Shown: positions 1 to 6,970 of the stretch, in pieces
Position numbering within the stretch: position 1 is the first letter of the stretch
Layout: every line of letters starts with the position of its first letter
Source: Paludibacter sp.
GTDB taxonomy: Bacteria > Bacteroidota > Bacteroidia > Bacteroidales > Paludibacteraceae
Assembly: GCA_027450045.1 (NCBI GenBank)
Contig: DAIDKM010000014.1
Location: forward strand, 1-50,850
DNA: 50,850 nucleotides
Direction of reading: 5' to 3'
Notes under the pieces: model-generated
What the model was told of the DNA's origin: nothing
Seen by the model: only the letters and a program-made list of their open reading frames with translations
Database searches by the model: none
Translations under genes and position numbers: made by a program

Positions 1-251
1 GCGTAAAACCAGAAAGAATAGAGACAAAGCGCAAAATGAGTTTCAAGGAACGTCGGGAATATGAAATGCTTGAAGCGGAGATTGCTGCCTTAGAAAAAGA
101 AAAATCGAATCTTGAAAATTTGCTGAACAATGGCACAACCAATGCGCAAATCCTGATTTCTCACTCACAACGTATAGCTGAAATAATTGAATTGATTGAC
201 GAAAAAAGTATGCGCTGGTTGGAATTGAGCGAGATTGAAGCCGGTCAATAG
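1..251 (+). CDS. ABC-F family ATPase, C-terminal end (partial)
   Basis: The frame is open from the window edge to the stop at 249-251, so this is the 3' end of a gene that starts upstream; the ATG at 36 is internal. The visible ~83 residues are highly charged and helical, with a basic linker (KPERIETKRK) leading into SFKERREYEMLEAEIAALE. This matches the C-terminal coiled-coil domain of Uup-type ABC-F proteins, soluble paired ATPases that act on ribosomes or nucleic acid and have no membrane domain. The motif WLELSEIE close to the end is typical of Bacteroidota members. The ATPase domains themselves are outside the window, so the family rests on the tail alone. It converges on the amt gene, with a shared hairpin terminator between them. 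Confidence 0.75.
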   Translation, partial: VKPERIETKRKMSFKERREYEMLEAEIAALEKEKSNLENLLNNGTTNAQILISHSQRIAEIIELIDEKSMRWLELSEIEAGQ

Positions 252-309
252 TAACGTTATCTACAATTCAATTACCAATTGAGTTGCTCACTTTTCATCA
301 TCTTGCAAA

Positions 310-342
310 AAGAAGAGGCTACCTAAAAGACAGCCTCTTCTT
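310..342. terminator. Bidirectional intrinsic terminator
   Basis: A perfect 11-bp inverted repeat, AAGAAGAGGCT and AGCCTCTTCTT, surrounds an 11-base loop. It lies between the convergent ABC-F and amt genes. A-rich sequence on the left and T-rich sequence on the right let it serve both strands. Confidence 0.8.
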
Positions 343-396
343 CGCTCAATCCTCAACTGATGACGCTCTGCCATCGGTTGACATGAAATTCCTTTA

Positions 397-1791
397 TCAA
401 TCAAACGTCGTGTAAGCAGTTTCTCCGTGCATTGCTTCATCCATACCAAGCGCTTCTTCTTTATCGGTTGCACGCAAACCAACGAGTTTGTCCACGATTT
501 TAAAGAGAACGAAGGTGCCAACCCCCGAATAAACGATGGTTGATGAAACCGCGATCAACTGAATGACAAATTGGTGAGGATTACCGTAGAATACGCCACT
601 GTAAGCAGCCTGAATAGCAGGAGTTGCCAATAGACCGGTAAACAAAGCGCCTATAATACCACCAATACCATGTACGCCAAATGCATCGAGCGTATCGTCG
701 TATCCTAATTTCGGTTTCACGTAAGCTACCATAACGAAACAAACCAAGGAAACCACCACGCCGATAATCAACGCACCCGTCACATCAACAAACCCGGAAG
801 CCGGCGTAATGGCAACCAACCCGGCTACTGCACCCGTGGCGATACCCACAATCGTCGGTTTTTTCCCGATGATCCAATCCAGCATTGCCCATGTGAAAGC
901 AGCGGCAGCAGTTGCAATATGAGTAGCAAGGAAAGCACTACCGGCAAGACCGTCGGCAGCTAATCCGCTACCGGCATTGAACCCGAACCATCCAAACCAC
1001 AAAAGAGCTGCACCGATAGCTACAAAAGGAATGTTATGAGGCGGAATGGCATGACCTTGATAATCACGACGTTTGCCCAACATTAACGCCATAACCAAAG
1101 CAGCGATACCGGCATTGATATGTACGACCGTGCCACCGGCGAAATCTAATGCTCCTAATTTATATAACCAGCCATCTGCCGACCATACCCAATGTGCTAC
1201 AGGATTATAAACAACCAATGCCCAAAGTAAGGAGAAAATCACAAAGCCTTTGAATTTGATACGTTCGGCAAAAGCGCCAATAATCAAAGCAGGAGTAATC
1301 ACGGCAAACATCATTTGAAATAATATGAATACGATATGAGGAATCGTTCCGATCATTTCGGGAACGCCATTGACGATCTTCCCGGTTGGTTGCGAATGAG
1401 AAATGAAATAAGGGCTTAAATCACTAATATGAATTCCATGCAAAAAAGCCCAATGGAACCCGCCGATGTAAGGAGCCAGCGCCCCGCTCGAACTTCCAAA
1501 AGCCAGGCTATAACCACATGCCACCCATTCAATACTGACTATGGCTGTAATCATAAAGCACTGCATCAATACGTTCAATACATTCTTGTGACGAACCAGA
1601 CCGCCATAAAAAAGCGCCAACCCGGGAATGGTCATCAACATCACCAATGCCGTGGCTACGATCATCCATGCCGTATCGCCTGCGTTAATTGCGGGAGCAG
1701 GAACAGCGGCTACCGCTGCAGCTCCTTGCGCCATAACTGGTAAACTTATTAAAGTCAAAAGAGCAATAATAACTATACTCGTTTTTTTCAT
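397..1791 (-). CDS. amt: Ammonium transporter (Amt/MEP/Rh family)
   Basis: 464 residues. An N-terminal hydrophobic signal-like segment (residues 1-22, ending VMAQG) is followed by about eleven membrane helices. The two pore histidines of the family are present: H224 in GGTVVHINAG and H374 in FGVHGIGGIIG. The Amt signature around FAERIKFKGF (residues 174-183) and the HWVW segment (200-203) are also clear. The protein conducts ammonium across the inner membrane and is normally plugged by a P-II protein when nitrogen is plentiful. The P-II gene lies 89 bases upstream on the same strand, so the pair glnB-amt is probably one operon; P-II first is the reverse of the usual glnK-after-amt or amt-after-glnK arrangement of the second module here. 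It ends at a strong shared terminator. Confidence 0.95.
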   Translation of the reverse strand: MKKTSIVIIALLTLISLPVMAQGAAAVAAVPAPAINAGDTAWMIVATALVMLMTIPGLALFYGGLVRHKNVLNVLMQCFMITAIVSIEWVACGYSLAFGSSSGALAPYIGGFHWAFLHGIHISDLSPYFISHSQPTGKIVNGVPEMIGTIPHIVFILFQMMFAVITPALIIGAFAERIKFKGFVIFSLLWALVVYNPVAHWVWSADGWLYKLGALDFAGGTVVHINAGIAALVMALMLGKRRDYQGHAIPPHNIPFVAIGAALLWFGWFGFNAGSGLAADGLAGSAFLATHIATAAAAFTWAMLDWIIGKKPTIVGIATGAVAGLVAITPASGFVDVTGALIIGVVVSLVCFVMVAYVKPKLGYDDTLDAFGVHGIGGIIGALFTGLLATPAIQAAYSGVFYGNPHQFVIQLIAVSSTIVYSGVGTFVLFKIVDKLVGLRATDKEEALGMDEAMHGETAYTTFD

Positions 1792-1880
1792 CTTAATTTT
1801 GATTTGTGATTGTGAACATTAGTCGAGGTGATATTTGCAATCAACAGCTCCTTATGTCAGTTAATCGGTTAAAACAGGTA

Positions 1881-2240
1881 TTACTTTTCTTCTTTTTCTT
1901 TGTTGTATAAGGCTTCCGGTCCGTTTTCTCCCGTACGAATACGATAAGTAGATTCAACGTCGTATACAAAGATTTTGCCGTCGCCCATATCACCGGTTCG
2001 TGCAGCATTCATTATCGCATTCACGGTTTTCTCCAAATTCTGGTCGCGAACAACAATGGAGAGCATGTGCCGTTGAATGTAATTGGACTGAAATATCTGC
2101 CCTCTTACCACTTGTTCTTCGGTCGATTTTCCAAGACCGGTAATGTCCCAGTAAGAGAACCACTCAATACCGGCTTCATACAAAGCCTCTTTAACATCTT
2201 CAAATCTTGATTTTCGGATGATTGCTCTAATTTCCTTCAT
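1881..2240 (-). CDS. glnB: P-II nitrogen regulatory protein lacking the uridylylation tyrosine
   Basis: 119 residues, usual P-II length. It begins with MKEIRAIIRKSRFEDV and carries the conserved GDGKIFVYDV and RIRTGENG segments (about 87-105), which form the B- and C-loop nucleotide pocket. P-II proteins sense ATP/ADP and 2-oxoglutarate and bind partners such as Amt through the T-loop. The T-loop here reads VVRGQIFQSNYIQR: the position equal to Tyr51 of E. coli GlnB is Phe50, so GlnD-type uridylylation at that site is not possible. Together with the ~90-base gap to amt this suggests direct control of the neighbouring transporter. GlnB versus GlnK naming cannot be decided from sequence. Confidence 0.93.
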   Translation of the reverse strand: MKEIRAIIRKSRFEDVKEALYEAGIEWFSYWDITGLGKSTEEQVVRGQIFQSNYIQRHMLSIVVRDQNLEKTVNAIMNAARTGDMGDGKIFVYDVESTYRIRTGENGPEALYNKEKEEK

Positions 2241-2626
2241 TTTCTTGTTTGTTTTATTGTTTATAAGGGTTCTTATGAAAAAACCAAGTCATACTAAATA
2301 TATAAGAGAGCGCTAATCTTCGATAGCATATGTGAAATCAGTTGGATGATACTTGGATTTGGATTTTATATTTAATGCAATGCTAATATTGTTAATCATG
2401 TTGGTGATTCTCAGCTAAAAATACTTCTCGGAGCCAGTTAAGCCAAATTATTTACAAGATACATATATGGAGATATGTGTGTGTTTTTATTGGGGGGGTC
2501 ATGTCCAAATTCACTATTTATATTGTCTTATGTATGGCTTTAAACGTATGTATTCAAACAAAAAGAAGTTTTCCGCCACATTCCTGTAATGTATGTCTTA
2601 TCTTTGCTCTTTGATCAATTTGAGTA

Positions 2627-2634
2627 CAAAAGTA
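2627..2634 (-). promoter_or_regulatory. Candidate -7 box for glnB-amt
   Basis: Minus-strand TACTTTTG fits the Bacteroidota -7 consensus TAnnTTTG. Transcription would start near 2618, giving a leader of roughly 380 bases before glnB. The flanking bases (ACAAAAGTATATTATTAT on the plus strand) closely resemble those of the box at 6520-6527 that serves the other ammonium module. Confidence 0.55.
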
Positions 2635-2688
2635 TATTATTATCTTCGATATAAAAAGCATTTTGGTAATAATAACAGATAAATAAGT

Positions 2689-2730
2689 TACATTTAGGTA
2701 TGAATATCGACTAATATCGACATAAATGTA
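2689..2730. repeat. Inverted repeat with inner direct repeats (possible operator)
   Basis: Arms TACATTTA (2689-2696) and TAAATGTA (2723-2730) flank two direct copies of ATATCGAC ten bases apart (2704-2711 and 2714-2721). It lies about 55-100 bases upstream of the candidate glnB promoter, where an activator could bind. Function is inferred only from position and symmetry. Confidence 0.4.
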
Positions 2731-2909
2731 GCTAAAATGCCATAATAGCTAACAAATAAAGGAGGTTTGCTCCATGCTTAGAGGTGGAATAATTTGTGTG
2801 TTAAATTAATAATATGTTATGATTATTTCCGTAGATATCGACTTACATAACATGAAAAACAGACTATCTCTTTTGAAATAGCCTGTTGAAATTTGAAAAA
2901 GCTGGATTA

Positions 2910-3136
2910 TCAGTGGTTCAAATAAAATAATCTTTCGGTTGCGATGTACGCAAGTGCGCCTGCAGAATAGGCTAGGAGTGCCAGCCAACTGATCTTCTTA
3001 AGATACCAGAAGAAGTTAATTTTTTTATGCCTATTACAGCAGCACCCAATGCCGAACCAACTATCAAGATGCTACCGCCTGTGTCGGCACAAAAAGCCAG
3101 AAATTCCCCGATAAAACTATCTATTTCAAAGTTCAA
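2910..3136 (-). pseudogene. nhaD: Truncated, frameshifted NhaD-type Na+/H+ antiporter relic
   Basis: On the minus strand, two reading frames joined at one point give the C-terminal end of an NhaD-like antiporter: frame one reads FLAFCADTGGSILIVGSALG, frame two continues INFFWYLKKISWLALLAYSA to a stop at 2910-2912. The switch is at a run of seven T (plus strand 3020-3026), where eight would keep frame. An in-frame stop precedes the fragment, and the upstream ~350 residues expected for an intact NhaD are absent. So the gene has lost its 5' part and also carries a one-base deletion. Family assignment rests on the recalled C-terminal pattern CAGTGGS...GSA...FFWYLKKISWLAL. Confidence 0.78.
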
Positions 3137-3311
3137 TTAGTGAATGTGAATTTTGAGAGTTAGAAAAAGGGGGAAAAATAGGATGATGAAATAATTTTTG
3201 GCAGGGATCAGTTGCTTTTAGCGTAGCGCACAAAAAGTTATTCTCCATATCAATAGCGTACCTCCAAATAGGTATGATTCATTGCCATAGAATACACCTG
3301 AGACAAAAGAA

Positions 3312-3337
3312 CTAAGGGAGTCCGAAGACTCCCTTAG
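3312..3337 (-). terminator. Intrinsic terminator with UUCG loop after glnK
   Basis: A perfect 11-bp stem, CTAAGGGAGTC and GACTCCCTTAG. Read on the minus strand the loop is TTCG closed by C-G, an extra-stable tetraloop, followed by a T-rich tail (TTCTTTTG). It lies 110 bases beyond the glnK stop. Confidence 0.82.
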
Positions 3338-3447
3338 TAAGATCAAATGATTACTTTGGTTGCTGTGATAGCTCAAATATACAATCACAACAATTCCCAA
3401 AGAAACCTATATTTCGCTGGATCAGAGATTCTCTCTTTAATAAATAA

Positions 3448-3795
3448 CTATTCTTTCATATACAATGATTCATCTCCGCTTTCTTTTGTGCGAATACGGT
3501 AGGATTCTTCAATGGGCGATACAAATATCTTTCCATCTCCAACTTCACCGGTATATGCTTTTTCCAAAAGACAATCTACTGTTTTTTTCAAATTTATGTC
3601 GCGAACTACAATAGATAAAGTCAATCGTGAAATAAAATCAGTATCGGAGGATCCGCGAAATACGTTTTTCCTTTTTCTTTCATTCCCTACTCCAAAAGTT
3701 TCGGTATAAGTAAAGAAGTCAATATCAATGTCATGTAGTGCTGCTTTAACTTCTTCAAATTTAGCACGCCTTATAATTGCTTCTATTTTTTTCAT
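3448..3795 (-). CDS. glnK: P-II nitrogen regulatory protein lacking the uridylylation tyrosine
   Basis: 115 residues with the P-II start MKKIEAIIRRAKFEEV and the conserved GDGKIFVSPI and RIRTKESG segments. The T-loop reads KNVFRGSSDTDFISR; Asp51 stands where E. coli GlnB has the modified Tyr51, so regulation by uridylylation is excluded at that site. The protein should bind nucleotides and 2-oxoglutarate and most likely plugs the Amt encoded 146 bases upstream (3942-5486). It differs clearly from the other P-II at 1881-2240, especially in the T-loop, suggesting each P-II is matched to its own Amt. A hairpin at 3896-3922 separates it from amt, so its level may be set separately. Confidence 0.93.
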   Translation of the reverse strand: MKKIEAIIRRAKFEEVKAALHDIDIDFFTYTETFGVGNERKRKNVFRGSSDTDFISRLTLSIVVRDINLKKTVDCLLEKAYTGEVGDGKIFVSPIEESYRIRTKESGDESLYMKE

Positions 3796-3859
3796 AATAA
3801 ATAATAATTTATTTTAGTGTGACTCTCTAATTGGGTTTCAAAAATAATTCTTTTGAATG

Positions 3860-3875
3860 ATAGCGTTAGCGCTAT
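3860..3875. repeat. Short dyad upstream of glnK
   Basis: ATAGCG and CGCTAT arms around TTAG, 65 bases before the glnK start. Could be an operator or part of the amt-glnK leader; no further evidence. Confidence 0.3.
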
Positions 3876-3895
3876 TATGAAAATAAAATGATACT

Positions 3896-3922
3896 AAACA
3901 GGAGTTTTTGCAACTCCTGTTT
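3896..3922 (-). terminator. Hairpin between amt and glnK
   Basis: Perfect 11-bp stem AAACAGGAGTT and AACTCCTGTTT with a 5-base loop, 20 bases after the amt stop. On the minus strand it is followed by TTTAGTATCATTTTATTTTC, a moderately T-rich tail. It may terminate most amt transcripts or stabilise their 3' end while some read through into glnK. Confidence 0.65.
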
Positions 3923-3941
3923 GAAATCGATTCTATATTAC

Positions 3942-5486
3942 TTAGTTAGAATAAGCTTCAGCCCCATGTTCCCACATATCTAGACCACCAGGACCGGTTT
4001 CCCCTTCCGGTTCAACACGCAATTTATATGGATATGGTAATTTACTTACTACATACATGACGAGAAATGAAATCGCCAATGTTGCAACAGTGATTGTGAA
4101 ACTGCCTATTGCCTGAGCTTTAAGCACATCAAAACCGCCACCATAGAATAAACCTGTAACAGGAGCTGTATTGTCGGGACCTAAAGGACCAGTAAAGCCA
4201 AATTGTCCGCTTGCAAAAAGTCCGAGGGATAAAGTCCCCCAAATTCCAGCAAAGCCGTGTACGGATACTGCACCTACCGGATCATCAATACGAAGATATT
4301 CCATTAAGTAAACTCCACCAAATACCACAAGTCCTGCAACAAACCCAATCATTACCGCCCCGAAAGGCGATACCCAATAACATGGTGCAGTGATAGCTAC
4401 CAGACCGGCTAACATGCCGTTCAATGCAAAGCCTGTATCAAATTTTCCTTTGAAAGGGCCAATCCAAAGAGCAGCTAACATGGCGGCTAATGAGCCTGTA
4501 CAAGCGGCAATAGTAGTATTGGCGGCAATACGTCCGATTCCTTCATAATCCATACCAGAAAGTGTGCTTCCAGGGTTAAATCCGTACCAACCAAACCAAA
4601 GTAAGAATGCTCCGATAGTAGCCAACGGTAAGCTGTGAGCTGCAGGTAACCCTCCTCGTTTTTTGTCGTCACGCAAAAAAACGCGACCAATACGTGGCCC
4701 TAAAACTATTGCGCCTGCCAATGAAACCATACCACCAATTGTATGCACCACGGTTGATCCGGCAAAGTCGCGGAATCCTTGACCTAAAGAAGGAAGAAAA
4801 TGTCCGGGCGTTCCCATTAATGCTAAGAATCCATCCGGCCCCCATGCCCAGTGACCAATAATTGGATAAATAATAGCGGTTACAAAAATACTGTAAATAA
4901 TGTCGCCACGGAAGCTTGTACGTCCAATCATTGCCCCGGAAGTGATAGTTGAAGCGGTATCGGCAAAAGCAAATTGGAAAATCCAGTGTGCCAATAAAGC
5001 TACACCCGTTGTGCCATAAGTTGCCGGAGCATTTTGCAGAAAGAAATATTGTAGTCCAATGAACCCATTACCTGCTCCAAACATAAATGCATAACCGATA
5101 GCCCAAAATGAAATACCACAAATCGCTGTGTCAAGAACACATTCAATTAATATATTAACGGTTTCCCGTTTTCTGGCAAAACCGGCTTCAAGCATGACGA
5201 ACCCAGCTTGCATTCCGAAAACCAAAAATGCAGCTACAAGAGTCCAAATCGTATTTATTGAATTAATTACTGCTGTTTCGTGAGCGGTATAAGTATCCGC
5301 TGCATAGATTGGAGTTCCTGTAATTAAACTTGGAATTATTATCATGGCCGCTATTACGGCTACCAGACCTAACATTTTTCCCGCAATAATTGCTGCGAAA
5401 AGTCTCCAATCTTTGGGCTTTGAAATGTTTTCTATAATTCTAGAAAAATAATCGACCCTTCCTGTGTTTCTTAATTTGATACTCAT
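3942..5486 (-). CDS. amt: Ammonium transporter (Amt/MEP/Rh family), long form
   Basis: 514 residues, about 50 longer than the other Amt here. The extra length is N-terminal: a basic stretch (1-28), a hydrophobic segment (29-56) and an AxA-like site (IYAAD, 60-64), which may be a long signal peptide. The Amt core follows, with pore histidines H248 (STVVHTIGG) and H410 (SVHGFAGIWG), the GHWAWGPDG segment (211-219) and ALLWFGWYGFNPGS-like sequence (about 293-307). It transports ammonium through the inner membrane. It lies 37 bases after a porin gene and before glnK, forming a porin-amt-glnK unit. It is only distantly related to the other Amt, so the two are probably not a recent duplication. Confidence 0.95.
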   Translation of the reverse strand: MSIKLRNTGRVDYFSRIIENISKPKDWRLFAAIIAGKMLGLVAVIAAMIIIPSLITGTPIYAADTYTAHETAVINSINTIWTLVAAFLVFGMQAGFVMLEAGFARKRETVNILIECVLDTAICGISFWAIGYAFMFGAGNGFIGLQYFFLQNAPATYGTTGVALLAHWIFQFAFADTASTITSGAMIGRTSFRGDIIYSIFVTAIIYPIIGHWAWGPDGFLALMGTPGHFLPSLGQGFRDFAGSTVVHTIGGMVSLAGAIVLGPRIGRVFLRDDKKRGGLPAAHSLPLATIGAFLLWFGWYGFNPGSTLSGMDYEGIGRIAANTTIAACTGSLAAMLAALWIGPFKGKFDTGFALNGMLAGLVAITAPCYWVSPFGAVMIGFVAGLVVFGGVYLMEYLRIDDPVGAVSVHGFAGIWGTLSLGLFASGQFGFTGPLGPDNTAPVTGLFYGGGFDVLKAQAIGSFTITVATLAISFLVMYVVSKLPYPYKLRVEPEGETGPGGLDMWEHGAEAYSN

Positions 5487-5523
5487 AATATAAATATTTT
5501 AATTGATATATCTAACACATGAT

Positions 5524-6258
5524 TTATAATGTAATCCCTGCCACTAAGAAGGCCTTACCTGACTGTGGGTTACATCCAAGTATGCCATACACGGGCAGTG
5601 AAAACGTATCGGTGACTTTCACAACCTTAGTTGCTCTCAAACCGATGTTGATCACTGCAAAACTTGAATTTCCATACACCATCGGACTATTTACCAAAGA
5701 AGCGCCCATAAAAACCCTTACCATTGGCGTCAGCGGATAGCCTAACTCCACATAGGAAGAATAAGCGTTTTTCCCATTGGCATTTTTGTCGGTACCATAA
5801 AACATCGTATTTGCTGATATACTCAATGGAAATTCAGTCACTCCCGCGTAGTTTAATGTTGCCTCATAAATATGATCCGTGGCATGCGATTGATAACTGA
5901 AGTAATTCCGGTTGCAATTCCAATTGTAATCCGTCACCGTGAAAGAAAATTCTTTTGACATGGCAAGTGTTGCAGAAAGGTCTACTTCTTTCACTAATCC
6001 TGAAAAAGAGGTTGATCCCCATGTGCCGATTGAAAACGCTCCGGTTGTATACGTTATGGAAGGTTGGATATTGGGGGTGCCTCCCTTACTTCCTTCCTGT
6101 GGAATTCCACGCCAGATATATGAACTAACAATATCGGCGCTTACCGTAAAAGTTCCGCCTTTGGTCGTTTGTGCTTGCACTGCCGGAGCAGCTAATGTTG
6201 CAAACAACATGCCTCCAAAAATGGTGGCTAAAATTACATTCTTTGTTTTCATCTTCAT
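5524..6258 (-). CDS. Outer-membrane beta-barrel protein, TorF-like putative porin
   Basis: 244 residues with a signal peptide (residues 1-29, ending AVQAQ). The mature part alternates polar and hydrophobic residues as in beta strands and ends in a hydrophobic strand with a terminal leucine (FLVAGITL). The early segment SADIVSSYIWRGIPQEGSKGG and NIQPSITY resembles the YVWRG...PAIQ pattern of the Gcw_chp/TorF family of putative porins. Such genes are often found beside amt and P-II genes in Bacteroidota, which suggests passage of ammonium or small nitrogen solutes across the outer membrane; substrate is not shown. First gene of the porin-amt-glnK unit, with a ~250-base leader. The start could be either Met1 or Met3. 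Confidence 0.75.
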   Translation of the reverse strand: MKMKTKNVILATIFGGMLFATLAAPAVQAQTTKGGTFTVSADIVSSYIWRGIPQEGSKGGTPNIQPSITYTTGAFSIGTWGSTSFSGLVKEVDLSATLAMSKEFSFTVTDYNWNCNRNYFSYQSHATDHIYEATLNYAGVTEFPLSISANTMFYGTDKNANGKNAYSSYVELGYPLTPMVRVFMGASLVNSPMVYGNSSFAVINIGLRATKVVKVTDTFSLPVYGILGCNPQSGKAFLVAGITL

Positions 6259-6519
6259 TTTTCTTTAAGTGATTACTTGAAAATTTTACACGCATACATT
6301 TTTGCAACGTCTCCGGAAACGCGAAAAATGTTTTCTAGTTTTTAAAACAGATCCTTTTGATTGAATAAGGGTCGATCGATCGTAAACTACACACATACTC
6401 TCCTGCCTTCAAAAAACTACAATCTTTTCTTTTTTTGTCATGACATTTCTCTTTGGGCAATCATCCATCTTTTTGCTCTTTTGCTTATCTCCTCCTTTTC
6501 TCTTTCTTGAATGATGCGA

Positions 6520-6527
6520 CAAAAGTA
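6520..6527 (-). promoter_or_regulatory. Candidate -7 box for porin-amt-glnK
   Basis: Minus-strand TACTTTTG (TAnnTTTG consensus). Predicted start near 6512, leader of about 250 bases. Sequence context matches the glnB-amt promoter at 2627-2634. Confidence 0.6.
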
Positions 6528-6547
6528 TATATTATTTTCCTATACCC

Positions 6548-6621
6548 CATCATTTATGATGTTAAAAATCAAAATAACGCATTATTTTGATCGAATACCC
6601 CCATTATTTATGTGCATAATG
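6548..6621. promoter_or_regulatory. Cluster of three palindromes, candidate operators
   Basis: Three dyads in 74 bases just upstream of the porin-amt-glnK promoter: CATCAT-TT-ATGATG (6548-6561), ATCAAAATAA-CGCA-TTATTTTGAT (6568-6591, perfect 10-bp arms) and CATTAT with ATAATG (6602-6621). They sit about 35-110 bases upstream of the predicted start. A nitrogen-responsive regulator is an inference from the genes controlled. Confidence 0.5.
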
Positions 6622-6821
6622 CAAATAAAATGACTTTTTTCGTGACACACCCCATTTTTATGATTATCTTATTGCAATCGCAATTGGTCATTCCCCAGAT
6701 AAGAAATAGAATGTACGTAGCCATCTCCCGAAAACATTTTTATTACGGGAAGACAATCATAGAAGTGGTAGAATCTTAAGAAAAAACGAGCCGGGGAAGA
6801 GAAAAAATCAAGAAAAAGCGG

Positions 6822-6829
6822 TACCTTTG
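6822..6829 (+). promoter_or_regulatory. Candidate -7 box for flavoprotein gene
   Basis: TACCTTTG, a common Bacteroidota -7 sequence, about 140 bases before the ATG at 6971. Confidence 0.5.
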
Positions 6830-6970
6830 AATCATTATTCAAGCGATGAAACGAAAAAATCGTACTGCAAACACACAAGAGTTGAATTCCATGCAAAGCT
6901 GACATTTTCATGTCACGTACGCTTCCAGAGACTCAAGATATATCTGTAACATCATTAAAATCAAACAAAA

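Larger units (their letters stand above)
2241..3447. other. Long spacer with promoter, dyads and gene relics, no intact gene
   Basis: About 1.2 kb between the two P-II genes. From low to high coordinate it holds: a ~380-base untranslated leader for glnB; a minus-strand -7 box at 2627-2634; an inverted repeat at 2689-2730 enclosing two direct ATATCGAC repeats, with a third copy at 2835-2842; the decayed 3' end of an nhaD-like gene at 2910-3136; a possible 7-residue amt scrap at 3281-3301 (minus frame SGVFYGN); and the glnK terminator at 3312-3337. Short ORFs here look like chance. Confidence 0.7.
6259..6970. other. Divergent intergenic region with promoters and palindromes
   Basis: 712 bases between the minus-strand porin gene and the plus-strand flavoprotein gene. 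It contains a minus -7 box at 6520-6527, a cluster of three palindromes at 6548-6621, three related CCCCAT..TTATG strings near 6545, 6598 and 6650 about 53 bases apart, and a plus -7 box at 6822-6829. An 80-residue minus-strand ORF at 6669-6911 has no protein-like features. No RNA gene recognised. Confidence 0.6.

Noticed and set aside
2758-2809. Eleven-residue plus-strand ORF (ATG at 2774) after a good AAAGGAGG sequence
   Set aside because: Bacteroidota rarely depend on such ribosome sites, the ORF is tiny, and no plus-strand promoter or conserved context is visible. Chance is likely.
6669-6911. 80-residue minus-strand ORF in the divergent spacer
   Set aside because: Composition is Phe/Leu/Ser rich without domain or signal logic, and a plus-strand promoter box lies within it.
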